Origin: Bradyrhizobium sp. Ash2021
GTDB lineage: Bacteria > Pseudomonadota > Alphaproteobacteria > Rhizobiales > Xanthobacteraceae
NCBI RefSeq assembly: GCF_031202265.1
Contig: NZ_CP100604.1
Location: forward strand, 3,516,501-3,580,500
Direction: 5' to 3'
Length of the DNA stretch: 64,000 bases
Position numbers and translations under genes: made by a program. The notes under the pieces were generated by a model. It worked only from the letters and a program-made list of their open reading frames with translations. It searched no databases and was not told where the DNA came from. Below are positions 11,591-20,481 of this stretch, in pieces. Each line of letters begins with the position of its first letter. The first letter of the stretch is position 1.

Positions 11591-12361
11591 TTGAGCAAGC
11601 CGACGTACCCCGATCTGAAGGGAAAGATAGCGTTCGTTACCGGTGGATCTGGTGGCATCGGCGCTGAGACCTGTCGCTGGTTGGCAGATAATGGCGTCAA
11701 GGTTGCCGTCAGCGGACGCAACGAAGAAGCGCTAGACCAAGTTGTGGCTGAATTGAGGGGGGCAGGCGCCGAAGCGGCAGCGATCCCAGCGGAATGCACA
11801 GATGCGCAATCGCTGGAGCGTGCGCGGAGTGATGCAGAAAAGCGCTTAGGGCCAATAGACATTCTTGTCGCATTCGCAGGCGGCGGCACTGCCATGCCCG
11901 CGCCAGTCGAAATGACCTCCGAGAGCGATTGGCGGTCTGGTATCGATCACAATCTTACCGCGACGTTTCTGACGCTGAAGACATTCCTTCCCGGCATGAA
12001 GGTGAGACGGTCGGGTTCTATTCTGACGATGGCGTCGACCGCTGGCCGGTCCTCCTCACCAGCTTCCCCGGCTTACGCTGCTGCAAAGGCCGGCGTAATC
12101 ATGTTGACCCGCCATGTGGCACAGGAGGTTGGTAGCTTCAATATTCGCGCCAACTGCCTCTCGCCTTCCGCCATTCTCACCGAACGCACAGCTTTGCATA
12201 TGCCTGAAGGGAAAAGATCGCAGATTGCTGCCCTGCACCCGATTTCCAGGCTTGGGATTCCGGCTGACGTTGCCGCCGCCGCACTCTTTCTCGCCTCGGA
12301 AAGTGCCTCGTGGATCACCGGCGCCACGATCGACGTCGCAGGCGGGAGGTTGATGCACTGA
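11591..12361 (+). CDS. SDR-family oxidoreductase
   Basis: A 256-residue classical short-chain dehydrogenase/reductase, FabG-like. It has the Rossmann motif TGGSGGIG (17-24), AFAGGGT in the NNAG position (about 94-100), N121, S149 and Y162-x3-K166 as the catalytic set, and a C-terminal ITGATIDVAGG. I chose TTG 11591 because GGAG lies seven bases upstream and the protein then starts just before the first beta strand. Longer frames overlap the previous stop and add an unrelated leader. It follows the autotransporter by 80 bases, so the two may be co-transcribed. Substrate unknown. Confidence 0.82.
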   Translation: MSKPTYPDLKGKIAFVTGGSGGIGAETCRWLADNGVKVAVSGRNEEALDQVVAELRGAGAEAAAIPAECTDAQSLERARSDAEKRLGPIDILVAFAGGGTAMPAPVEMTSESDWRSGIDHNLTATFLTLKTFLPGMKVRRSGSILTMASTAGRSSSPASPAYAAAKAGVIMLTRHVAQEVGSFNIRANCLSPSAILTERTALHMPEGKRSQIAALHPISRLGIPADVAAAALFLASESASWITGATIDVAGGRLMH

Positions 12362-12434
12362 TAAATGTTCGATTGGCCGCGGAGGGTCCGAGCAAGCCTG
12401 GCCTCTCAACCTTCAGATTGCCGAAATACCCGAC

Positions 12435-13877
12435 CTACTGCCCCGACGGCGTACGCAATCCGTGCCAGGCGTCGCGCACCTGGTGGTAGTGCACCTCCGG
12501 CAGGTAGTCGGGCGTATTGAGCGCGAGCGTCTTGACGTCGAGCCGGCCGATGGCGCTGAGCAGCGTATAGGAGGCGATGACGCGGTCGCGCAGCGCGCCG
12601 ATCAGCCGCGCCCTGGCCGAGATTAGGTCCTGCTGCGAGTTCAGCACGTCGACGGTGGTGCGCTGGCCGCCGGCGGCTTCCTTCTGCACGCCCGCCAGCG
12701 CGACCCCTGCGGCGCGGACTTCGGATTCGGACGCCGCTACCGCGATCTTGGCGCCTTCATTGGCGACCCAGGCGCCGACCGCCGCAGTGCGGGCCTGATT
12801 GCGGACCTGCTCGAGCACCTGCCGGCTTTGGGCGGCGACTTCCTTGGCCTGCCGGGTCTGCGAGGCCGCGGTGCCGCCATCGTAGATCGGCTGCGTGAGC
12901 GTACCGACCACGGAGGCCTGGTCCGTTCTGAACGTGCTCAGTGTCGGGTCAGAATCGCTGCTGTGGCTGGCGCTGCCCTGCAGGGTGATGGTCGGCATCA
13001 GGCTGCTTTCGGCAACATGAATGCTCGTCGAGGCGACATCGACGTCAAAACCCGCCGCCATCACCGCCGGATGCTCCTTGAAGGCAAGGCCGGTGGCATC
13101 GTCGCGGCTGCGTGGCAGATAGCGGTCGACGGTTTCGGCGGGGCGCAACTGCGCGGGCGGGTTGCCGATCACCTGGGTATAGGTCGCCTGGCTGATGGCG
13201 AGGCTGACCTCGGCGGCGTTGAGATCGGCGAGGCCCCGGTTGAGGCGCGCCTCGGCCTGTGCGGTATCGGTCGGGGTCACGTCGCCGGCGTTGAGGCGTT
13301 TTTGGGTAATGCCGAGGGTTTCCCGCAGGAACGCCACATTGGCGCGCTGCGCCTCGACCAGCGACTGGTTGGCCAGCACATTGGTATAGGCGGTGACGGC
13401 GTCGAGCAGCACGCCCTGACCGACATTGCGCAGCGCCTCGCGGCCGGACCGCACCTGCAATTCCGCCACCCGCACGCTGTTGGCGGTCTTGAAACCGTTG
13501 AACAGCGTCTGCGTCACGGTCACCCCGATCGTCCAGGGTTTCAGGGTCGCCGATTGGAACGTATTGTCGGGCAGAAGGTTGCGCACCGCCTGCAAGCCGG
13601 CGCTCAGGCTGGCGATTATCTGGGGTCGATAACCCGCCAGCGCCTGCGGCACGTTCTCGTCGGTGGCGCGCTGGCGCGCCCGTTCGGCATTGAGCTGCGG
13701 GTTGGTCTGATAGGCCTTGGCCAGCGCCTCCGGGAGGCCCTCGGCCCGAGCCGCGGTAGCGGCAAAACTTAAAGCCACCGGCGCGGCAAACGCGGCGCAA
13801 ATCAGCACGCCAAGACAAATGCCCGATCGAAGCACGCGCCTTCCAACGTGGCCAATTCTAGCGGCACGCCCAACCAT
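12435..13877 (-). CDS. TolC-family outer-membrane channel protein
   Basis: About 480 residues with a long N-terminal signal region. The mature part starts near EGLPEALAKAYQTNPQLNAERARQ, the usual first helix of TolC proteins (read as EGLPEALAKAY and NPQLNAER). Two outer-membrane efflux protein repeats follow, each with long Ala/Gln-rich coiled helices (about 60-240 and 270-450). It would serve type I secretion or efflux systems as the shared exit duct. The RND pump at 1.5-5.9 kb lacks its own channel, so this protein could partner it, but the genes are 6.5 kb apart. The start is uncertain: ATG 13877 is preferred to the TTG five codons upstream. Confidence 0.85.
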   Translation of the reverse strand: MVGRAARIGHVGRRVLRSGICLGVLICAAFAAPVALSFAATAARAEGLPEALAKAYQTNPQLNAERARQRATDENVPQALAGYRPQIIASLSAGLQAVRNLLPDNTFQSATLKPWTIGVTVTQTLFNGFKTANSVRVAELQVRSGREALRNVGQGVLLDAVTAYTNVLANQSLVEAQRANVAFLRETLGITQKRLNAGDVTPTDTAQAEARLNRGLADLNAAEVSLAISQATYTQVIGNPPAQLRPAETVDRYLPRSRDDATGLAFKEHPAVMAAGFDVDVASTSIHVAESSLMPTITLQGSASHSSDSDPTLSTFRTDQASVVGTLTQPIYDGGTAASQTRQAKEVAAQSRQVLEQVRNQARTAAVGAWVANEGAKIAVAASESEVRAAGVALAGVQKEAAGGQRTTVDVLNSQQDLISARARLIGALRDRVIASYTLLSAIGRLDVKTLALNTPDYLPEVHYHQVRDAWHGLRTPSGQ

Positions 13878-14115
13878 GTGATCCCGTAACAACCCTGGCC
13901 GTCCGGCCCCGCCGACAACCTCGACACATTTACCTGTTTAGGGGGCGGCGCCGCCACAGGCAAACGGCCGCGCGACATCCGCACATCAATTCAGTGCTTG
14001 GCTGTTGCCGGTTCGTCACAGACGAACAGCCGCCATAAATGCGCTATAGCTCCCAAGCGGCTGCGTCCGATTCCAGGGCGGATGGCCATGCAGTCGTGCC
14101 ACGGGTCCGCATTTG

Positions 14116-15978
14116 ATGCCAAAGCTGTTTTCCGACCCTGAAGCGATCGCGGAAGACGTCATCCGCGATGTCGGAACCAACCTCGTGGTCGGCTTGCCGC
14201 TCGGTCTCGGCAAAGCCAATCACATCGTCAATGCGCTCTACGCCCGGGCCGCCGCCGACCGCTCCATCAACCTGACGTTCTTTTCCGCGCTGACGCTGGA
14301 AAAGCCGAAACCGAACAACCTGCTGGAACGGCGTTTTATCGGGCCCGTGATCGACCGGCTGTTCGGAAGCTATCCGGATCTCGCCTACGCCGACGCGCTG
14401 CATGCCGGCGCATTGCCGCCCAACATCAAGATCATCGAGTTTTTCTTCCTGGCGGGCCGGTGGCTGCATGTGCCGTTCGCGCAGCAGCATTACATCTCCG
14501 CGAACTATACCCACGCCGCGTCCTATTTGCTGGCGCGCGGGCTCAATGTCGTCACCCAGCTGGTGGCCAGGCGCGTCGTCGATGGCGCCGCGCGCTATAG
14601 CCTGAGCTGCAACACCGATACCACCCTGGATATATTGCGCGCCCGTGCCGAAGGCCGGGCGTCGTTCAAACTCATCGGCCAGGTCAATTCCGAACTGCCG
14701 TTCATGCCGGGCCTGGGCGACCTGCCGGGGCAAGAGTTTTCCGCGGTACTCGACAGCCCCGAGACCGACTTTCCGCTGTTCGCGCCGCCCGCCGAGCCGA
14801 TCAGCGACACCAAATACGCCATCGGGCTTCATGCCGCGGGCCTCGTGCGCGATGGCGGCACGCTGCAGATCGGCATCGGGCAGGTCGGCGACGCGCTGGC
14901 GCAGGGGCTGGTGGTCCGCCATCGCGACAACACGCAATTCCACGCCATCATGAAGCGGCTTGCGCGGGGAAACGAGCAGCTCTCGGCGCTGGAGACCGGA
15001 CCGTTCGAGAAGGGGCTCTATGGCGTCAGCGAAATGCTGTTCGAGGCGTTTCTGGGCCTGATCGACGCCGGCATCATCAAGCGCGACGTCGACGGCGTGA
15101 TGCTGCACGGCGCGTTCTTCCTCGGGCCGAAATCGTTCTATCGCGCGTTGCGCGAGATGCCGCCCGACCAGCTCGCACGAATCCAGATGATGCCGGTGTC
15201 CTTCACCAACGAGCTCTACGGTGACGAGGCCGCCAAGCGTCGCGCGCGCGTCGACGCCCGCTTCGTCAACAATGCGATGATGGCGACCTTGATGGGGGCC
15301 GCGATTTCCGACGGCCTCGACGACGGTCAGGTGGTGAGCGGCGTCGGCGGCCAGTATAATTTCGTGGCGCAAGCGTTCGCGCTTGCCGGCGCGCGTTCGC
15401 TGCTGGCCCTGGAGGCGACGAGGCCGGCCGGCGCCAGGACGCAATCGAATATCCGCTGGAACTACGGCCACGAGACCATCCCGCGGCATCTGCGCGACGT
15501 CTTCGTCACCGAATACGGTGTTGCCGATACAAAAGGAAAATCCGACGCCGACGTGATCGCGGCGATGCTGCAGGTGACGGATTCCCGCTTCCAGGCCGAA
15601 CTTGCGCGCCTCGCCAAGGATGCCGGCAAGCTGCCGAAGAATTTTGAAATTCCGGCCGCGCATCGCGAGAATTTTCCCGAGCGGATCGCCGAGGCCCTGA
15701 AGCCTGCGCGCGAAGCCGGCCTGCTGCCGTCGTTTCCGTTCGGCAGCGATTTCACCGAATCCGAGCAGCGGCTGATCCCGGCCTTGCAGGTGCTGCAGGA
15801 CGCGCAACGCACGCCGCTGCGGCTGCCGGGATTGTTGTGGCGGGGGCTTTTCCGGCAGCAGGATGCGGCTGATAGCGAATGCCTGACGCGGCTCGGACTC
15901 GACAAGCCTGTGACGTTGGCCGAGCGCGCCTATCGCGCGCTGGTCAGTGCGGCGCTGGTGCGGAGCCGCAAGGACTGA
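14116..15978 (+). CDS. Acetyl-CoA hydrolase/transferase family protein
   Basis: A 620-residue protein of the class I CoA-transferase superfamily (acetyl-CoA hydrolase, succinyl-CoA:acetate or 4-hydroxybutyrate CoA-transferase). An N-terminal NVVGLPLGLGK-like nucleotide loop (read VVGLPLGLGKAN) is followed by YISANYTHA. The C-terminal domain carries GVGGQYNFVAQA, the glycine-rich CoA site of the family, and RSLLALEATR. It is about 100 residues longer than a typical acetate CoA-transferase. It is convergent with an enoyl-CoA hydratase across a palindromic repeat. The exact acyl substrate cannot be told from sequence. ATG 14116 is used; a TTG precedes it immediately. Confidence 0.82.
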   Translation: MPKLFSDPEAIAEDVIRDVGTNLVVGLPLGLGKANHIVNALYARAAADRSINLTFFSALTLEKPKPNNLLERRFIGPVIDRLFGSYPDLAYADALHAGALPPNIKIIEFFFLAGRWLHVPFAQQHYISANYTHAASYLLARGLNVVTQLVARRVVDGAARYSLSCNTDTTLDILRARAEGRASFKLIGQVNSELPFMPGLGDLPGQEFSAVLDSPETDFPLFAPPAEPISDTKYAIGLHAAGLVRDGGTLQIGIGQVGDALAQGLVVRHRDNTQFHAIMKRLARGNEQLSALETGPFEKGLYGVSEMLFEAFLGLIDAGIIKRDVDGVMLHGAFFLGPKSFYRALREMPPDQLARIQMMPVSFTNELYGDEAAKRRARVDARFVNNAMMATLMGAAISDGLDDGQVVSGVGGQYNFVAQAFALAGARSLLALEATRPAGARTQSNIRWNYGHETIPRHLRDVFVTEYGVADTKGKSDADVIAAMLQVTDSRFQAELARLAKDAGKLPKNFEIPAAHRENFPERIAEALKPAREAGLLPSFPFGSDFTESEQRLIPALQVLQDAQRTPLRLPGLLWRGLFRQQDAADSECLTRLGLDKPVTLAERAYRALVSAALVRSRKD

Positions 15979-15989
15979 CGGGGAATACC

Positions 15990-16104
15990 GTCATTGCGAG
16001 GAGCGCAGCGACGAAGCAATCCACACTTTCTTTGCGGCGCTATGGATTGCTTCGCGGAGCCTGTCATCGGGCGCGCATTAGCGCGACCCGTTGGCTCGCA
16101 ATGA
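15990..16104. repeat. Interspersed palindromic repeat, family A (copy 2)
   Basis: It starts with GTCATTGCGAGGAGCGCAG, contains CGAAGCAATCCA and the inverse ATGGATTGCTTCG, and ends with CTCGCAATGACG. It lies between two convergent genes, where such repeats can act as bidirectional RNA hairpins. It matches 7714-7833 over most of its length in the opposite orientation, including the segment CCTGTCATCGGGCGCGC. Confidence 0.82.
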
Positions 16105-16119
16105 CGAAAAGGAACAATC

Positions 16120-16899
16120 CTACCTGTTCTTGTTCACGGGCTTGCGCTTTTCGATGAACGCCGCCATGCCTTCGGAGCGATCTTCCAGCGCAAACGTCGA
16201 GTGGAACAAATTGCGCTCGACGTTCATGCCCTCCGACAGCGGCGTCTCGAACGCGCGGTTGATGGCCTGTTTGGCCATCGCGGCGGCCGGCTGCGACATC
16301 GAGGCGATCTTTTCCGCAGCCGACAGCGCCTCTTCCATCAATTTGTCCGCCGGCACGACCCGGCTGACGAGGCCGGAGCGCTCGGCTTCCGCGGCATCCA
16401 TCATCCGTCCGGTGAGGCACAGATCCATCGCCTTGGATTTGCCGATCGCGCGCGTCAGCCGCTGGGTGCCCCCGATGCCGGGGATGGTGCCGAGGGTGAT
16501 TTCCGGCTGGCCGAATTTAGCGGTGTCGGATGCGATGATGATGTCGCACATCATGGCAAGTTCGCAGCCGCCGCCGAGCGCATAGCCGCTGACGGCCGCG
16601 ATCGTCGGCTTGCGGCATCGGGCGACGCGGTCGCCGCCGATAGCGGCGAAATCGCTGGAAAACATGTCGATGAAGGTCTTCGGCTGCATCTCCTTGATGT
16701 CGGCGCCGGCGGCAAAAGCCTTTTCGTTGCCGGTGAGCAGGATGCAACCGATCTTGTCGTCGGCCTCGAGGTCATCGACGGCGGCGGCGATCTCGCGAAA
16801 CACGCCGAACGACAGCGCGTTGAGCATTTTCGGGCGGTTCAGCGTGATAACGCCGACCGCGCCTTTGCTCTCGACGATGATGTATTCGAATGTAGCCAT
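16120..16899 (-). CDS. Enoyl-CoA hydratase
   Basis: A 259-residue crotonase that adds water to trans-2-enoyl-CoA in fatty-acid beta-oxidation. The oxyanion-hole segment [11 protein letters not shown] (61-71) and [12 protein letters not shown] supply catalytic E113. [20 protein letters not shown] supplies the second Glu, E133. Both acid/base residues of true hydratases are therefore present. Length and the C-terminal [12 protein letters not shown] are typical. It is a single gene on the minus strand, with a palindromic repeat on each side. Confidence 0.92.
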   Translation of the reverse strand: MATFEYIIVESKGAVGVITLNRPKMLNALSFGVFREIAAAVDDLEADDKIGCILLTGNEKAFAAGADIKEMQPKTFIDMFSSDFAAIGGDRVARCRKPTIAAVSGYALGGGCELAMMCDIIIASDTAKFGQPEITLGTIPGIGGTQRLTRAIGKSKAMDLCLTGRMMDAAEAERSGLVSRVVPADKLMEEALSAAEKIASMSQPAAAMAKQAINRAFETPLSEGMNVERNLFHSTFALEDRSEGMAAFIEKRKPVNKNR

Positions 16900-16973
16900 G
16901 GTCCACCCCGGTGCCTGATTTCGCGGGCAATGTGCCTGCTGCCGGGATGGGCTTCAAGTGGGGGACAAAACCT

Positions 16974-17092
16974 TGTCCCGGACGCGGTGCAGCGCTTTTG
17001 CGCTGCTCCGCAGAGCCGCGACCCATAATTCCGTTGCACTGCTTTAGGCCCCGGCTCTGCAGCGCAACGCTTACGCGCTGCGCCGGGGCACG
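16974..17092. repeat. Interspersed palindromic repeat, family B (copy 1)
   Basis: An imperfect inverted repeat beginning TCCCGGACGCGGTGCAGCG, with central GCAGAGCCGCGACCCATAA, and returning through CCCCGGCTCTGC to GCGCCGGGGCACG. A close relative lies at 42444-42575. It is distinct from the GAAGCAATCCA repeats and fills the whole gap between the two flanking genes. Confidence 0.75.
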
Positions 17093-17099
17093 AAACTAC

Positions 17100-17741
17100 T
17101 CACGCGATGAACATGCGTGCGGCGGAGGCCATCGTCAGCAAGGCGCCGAAGGCGATGAAGATCTTCCCGATCAGCGACGTCTGATCCCAGGTCGAGCTGT
17201 CGCTGCCGGAGGCCAACACCCGGGCGGCGGGCGCAGCCTTCGCGTTGGCCATCGCAACCGTCTGGGTTGACGGCAGCGGGCTCTGTTGCAATGCCCGATC
17301 GACATCGTTGAGCTCATCGGAGGCGACCAGCTCAGCGTCGGGGGCGGCCTGAGCGTCGGCCGGCCTGTCGGTTGTGGCCATCAGCATCGTGCTGGCCTTC
17401 GCCGACATTGCCCAGGCGCTGTCGGCGGGGGCGTCAGCGGACGTCAACTGCGCGTTGGCGTTGGCGACCGAAGCCGGGATCGCGGCGGGCGCATTGCCGG
17501 CGGCGTCGGCGACATCGGCCTTCCTGGTCTCCTCGGATTTCGAGGGGGCCTTGCGATGCGCGGACCGTTTCCAGTGCCGCGTGCTCGGTTTGACGGCATT
17601 GCCGGCCGTTGCGCCGTCCGATTTCAAAATAGTGGCCGCGCTGTCGGCGCTGGCTGCCATTGTCTGCGACGGCGCCGCGAAACACACGAACAGTCCTGTC
17701 GCCAGTATCAACGCCGAGCGCCCGCTGGCTTTGATCTTCAT
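17100..17741 (-). CDS. Exported Ala-rich protein of unknown function with C-terminal membrane segment
   Basis: 213 residues with no function that I recognise. It has an N-terminal signal-like segment (SALILATGLFVCFAAPS, about 9-25) and a long low-complexity middle rich in Ala, Ser and Asp. A C-terminal hydrophobic helix (IGKIFIAFGALLTMASAARM) could be a tail anchor. I took ATG 17741, which has GGGGAG eight bases upstream. The open frame runs 58 codons further, but that extension looks non-coding. The opposite strand upstream carries the ECF sigma operon, so the two share a divergent control region. Confidence 0.68.
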   Translation of the reverse strand: MKIKASGRSALILATGLFVCFAAPSQTMAASADSAATILKSDGATAGNAVKPSTRHWKRSAHRKAPSKSEETRKADVADAAGNAPAAIPASVANANAQLTSADAPADSAWAMSAKASTMLMATTDRPADAQAAPDAELVASDELNDVDRALQQSPLPSTQTVAMANAKAAPAARVLASGSDSSTWDQTSLIGKIFIAFGALLTMASAARMFIA

Positions 17742-18028
17742 GTGGCAATCTCCCCATTTGCCCGTCCCCGAAGGCGAAATGAGACCCCGCTGCGTGTCCA
17801 CAGCGGGGCAAAAAAAGGGAATCTTCGGGCTGGACCGGGCGAAAGCAGGGCAACAGCGCCTGGCTCGTTGCGGGCGGACTTCCGCCGTGGCGGCGGCGGG
17901 TGCGAGGCGGCGCAATCGATGTTATGAGCCTGCCAGGATGGAATTGGCTGTCTCGATTCCCCGAGGGGCCGTTCGACCATCTCGCCGAGGGATCCTCGAT
18001 CACGACTTCGTGATAATCGGGTTCCGAC

Positions 18029-18053
18029 GTAACAAATTGAAAGATCGACCGAA
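18029..18053 (+). promoter_or_regulatory. Candidate ECF-type autoregulated promoter (GTAACA-N15-CGAA)
   Basis: GTAACA at 18029-18034 and CGAA at 18050-18053 resemble the GTAACC/CGAA elements described for the Caulobacter SigF-NrsF regulon. They sit about 20 bases before the sigma start codon. One mismatch is present and the spacer is short, so this is a candidate only. Confidence 0.35.
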
Positions 18054-18072
18054 TTGCAATGTGGGAGCGCGC

Positions 18073-18618
18073 GTGCGCGAAACTGAGGACGAATGGACCG
18101 GCCTGATGCGGTCGGCCATTTCAGGCGACGATGCGGCGTATCATCGCCTGCTCAAGGCCGTCACGCCGGTGCTCCGGGCGGCGGCGCGGCGCGGCTTGGC
18201 GCGGGCAGGGCAACCGGTCGATCAGTCCGAGGACATCGTGCAGGACATTCTACTGGCAGTGCATTTGAAGCGGCATACCTGGGACGCCAGCGCTCCGTTC
18301 GCCCCGTGGCTGTTTGCGATCGCCCGCAACAAGCTGATCGATGCGCTGCGCCGGCGCGGAAGACGGATTTTCGTCAATATCGACGATTTCGCCGAGACGA
18401 TGCCGGGCGAGGCGGTGGCCGAGACCGCTTCGGCGGGCGAGGTCGCCGCCCAGCTGCAGTCGCTGCCGGCCCGTCAGCGCGACGTGCTGCAGGCGATCGC
18501 GGTCGACAGCGCCTCGATCAAGGATACGGCTGCTAAATTTGCGATGAGCGAAGGCGCGGTGCGGGTGGCGCTGCATCGCGGCCTCGCCAGCCTGACGGCG
18601 AAGTTACGGGGACAGTGA
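18073..18618 (+). CDS. ECF-family RNA polymerase sigma factor (SigF-like, NrsF-linked)
   Basis: A 181-residue ECF sigma factor. Region 2 includes DQSEDIVQDILLAVHLKR and a FAPWLFAIARNKLIDALRRR segment (core binding and -10 recognition). Region 4 includes LPARQRDVLQAIAVDSASIKDTAAKF with a helix-turn-helix (-35 recognition). GTG 18073 is chosen because GGGAG lies five bases upstream; the open frame extends far upstream but runs antisense to the neighbouring gene. Its stop lies just before the start of an NrsF-type anti-sigma, the classic pairing, so activity is probably held off by that membrane protein until an envelope or metal/oxidative signal. Confidence 0.88.
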   Translation: MRETEDEWTGLMRSAISGDDAAYHRLLKAVTPVLRAAARRGLARAGQPVDQSEDIVQDILLAVHLKRHTWDASAPFAPWLFAIARNKLIDALRRRGRRIFVNIDDFAETMPGEAVAETASAGEVAAQLQSLPARQRDVLQAIAVDSASIKDTAAKFAMSEGAVRVALHRGLASLTAKLRGQ

Positions 18619-18620
18619 GA

Positions 18621-19259
18621 ATGGATACCGATCAGCTCATTCGAACCCTTGCCGCAGACAATTCGTCCCGCGCGCGGCCGGTCGGCTTTGCGCTCATGCT
18701 GGCGCTGCTTGCCGCGGCTCCGGTCTCGTTGCTGATGTTCTTCACCGAGCTCGGCGTCCGGCCCGACGTCATGATTGCGATGCGCAACCCGTTCTTCGAC
18801 CTGAAGTTCGCGGTGACGCTGGCGCTGGCGATCTCGGCGATGGTGGTCAGCCTGCATCTGTCGCGGCCGGAGGCCTCATTGCGCGGCTGGGGCTGGCTGC
18901 TGCTGATCCCGGCCGGAATCCTGACCGCAGGAATCGTAGGCGAGATGATGATGCCGCAGCGGCTGCCGATGATGACGCGGCTCGTCGGCAGCAATTCCAG
19001 GGTATGCATGACCGCCATTCCGCTGATGTCGTTGCCGATCCTGGCAGGGGCATTGATCGGCCTGCGTCACGGCGCACCGGCGCGGCCTGCGGTCGCCGGC
19101 GCCGTTGCCGGGCTGTTGTCGGCAGGACTGGCGGCGACGCTCTATGCGTCGCATTGCACGGATGATTCACCGGTGTTCGTTGCGACCTGGTACACGGTAT
19201 CAACCGCGCTGGTCACGGCGATCGGCGCGCTGGCCGGATCGAAACTGCTGAGGTTCTGA
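18621..19259 (+). CDS. nrsF: NrsF-type (DUF1109) membrane anti-sigma factor
   Basis: A 212-residue, six-helix inner-membrane protein of the DUF1109 family. Hydrophobic segments lie at roughly 20-40, 55-75, 90-110, 120-140, 150-170 and 185-205. Two cysteines, in SRVCMTAIPL and ASHCTDDS, sit at loop positions where the Caulobacter homologue has conserved Cys thought to sense stress. ATG 18621 follows the sigma stop by two bases. Role by family: it sequesters the ECF sigma at the membrane. Confidence 0.85.
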   Translation: MDTDQLIRTLAADNSSRARPVGFALMLALLAAAPVSLLMFFTELGVRPDVMIAMRNPFFDLKFAVTLALAISAMVVSLHLSRPEASLRGWGWLLLIPAGILTAGIVGEMMMPQRLPMMTRLVGSNSRVCMTAIPLMSLPILAGALIGLRHGAPARPAVAGAVAGLLSAGLAATLYASHCTDDSPVFVATWYTVSTALVTAIGALAGSKLLRF

Positions 19260-19262
19260 TTT

Positions 19263-19305
19263 TTCGTTGTCCCGGCCTTCGCCTGGCCTTCGCCGGGACG
19301 ACGCT
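19263..19305. repeat. Short GC-rich inverted repeat after nrsF
   Basis: TCGTTGTCCCGGCCTTCGCC followed by TGGCCTTCGCCGGGACGAC forms a hairpin with arms GTCCCGGC/GCCGGGAC. It lies between the convergent nrsF and DUF2336 genes. It resembles the interspersed repeats more than an intrinsic terminator, since no T-run follows. Confidence 0.5.
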
Positions 19306-19317
19306 GCACTTAACAGC

Positions 19318-20423
19318 TCACGCCGCCGGCATGTTCTGCTGCATGCGGTGGAAGCGCAGCACCTGCTGTGCGGTGGACGGCCGCAGCCGCTCATAGGTGT
19401 CCTTGCAAGCCGCGAGGTCGGTCGGGTCGCCGCCTGACAGCTCGTCGCGCATGTTGATGATCAATTTCACGGTCGACCACGACAGCCCCGCGACCTTCGC
19501 CAGGATCATCACGCCTTCGGCCCGGGTTTCGATCATCATGTTCTCGGCAATCGTCACCGGCACGTTGGCGAGTGCCGCGATCGACGCGTTGGCTTCGTCG
19601 AATTTGCCGGCATCGGCGAATGACGCCACCTGAAATTCGTCGAGCCGTCCGTCCGCGTGCAGCGACTTGACGAGCGCGTGGGCGATCTCGGTGTTCCGGG
19701 TGATCGCCGAGGGCGGGCGCGCGCGCGCCGCGTCGCCTCCCTGACCGCCATCGGCACTTCGCCCGCCTGCTGCGGGTTGGCGGCTTCCAGCCGCTGCCGC
19801 ACGATGTCGGACGCCTTCGCGAGCAGTTTCAAATAGAGGTGCCGCGGAATGGTCGGACGGAGGCCGACGCAGGTCGCGAGGTTATCGTCGCCCTCGGCGC
19901 GGTTGACCAGCCGCGTAAAACCGCGCTCGGTGAACTCCGCGCCTGGATTGTTGACGGTGCTCTGGACCACCTCGTCGTTGCCGCGCTGCACCAGCACATC
20001 GGTTACCGCGCCGCTCAGCACTTTTCGCGTCGAAATCGCCATCAAATGCGCCTGGCTCTTGCTGCGCGCATTTTCGATCAGGGTTTTGTCGTCGAGCCGC
20101 GCCGATTGAGAAAGCACGGGTCCGGCAACCTCGATGACGTCGTCGAATGCCAGTGTCCGGATCGTCAGCGGCGGCGCGGTGTCGATCGGGGCGAGACGGT
20201 TGGCAAGCAGCGACTTGGCGGATGTCTCGATGTGATCCATCAGGCACTGGAAGACATCGTCGAACAGCCCGATCTGTTCGTCCGAATAATCCACCACGCC
20301 GTCGATAAAGAGATCGGTTACCCGGCGCAGGGTCTCGACCCGGCGCGCGACGGTTCCGTGCGCGAGCGTGGACTGCAGCTCGTCGAGCAGGTTTCCGGGG
20401 GCGGTAGCAGACTTCGAACTCAT
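19318..20423 (-). pseudogene. DUF2336 protein, interrupted by a frameshift
   Basis: A DUF2336-family protein read in two frames. From 20423 the first frame is good through LYLKLLAKASDIV and AVREATRRARARP (about 230 residues), then becomes Arg/Ser/Pro nonsense. From about 19715 another frame continues with SAITRNTEIAHALVKSL and DEFQVASFADAGKFDEANAS to the stop at 19318. The joined product would be about 367 residues, normal for the family. The switch falls in a (GC)6 run at 19717-19728 and needs one base lost or two gained. It is the second gene of a unit behind a diguanylate cyclase. Real mutation, slippage or sequencing error cannot be told apart here. Confidence 0.8.
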
Positions 20424-20481
20424 GACTCTGTCCTGGAGTGTATGGCGGTGATGGCTTCTCCGTCACCGGAAACTGAAAATG

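Noticed and set aside
14044..15807. 587-codon minus-strand frame
   Set aside because: Shadow of the acetyl-CoA hydrolase gene, with no recognisable domain.
17374..18618. 414-residue version of the first ECF sigma factor
   Set aside because: The extra N-terminal part is antisense to the small exported protein gene; the GTG at 18073 with GGGAG gives a standard-size ECF.
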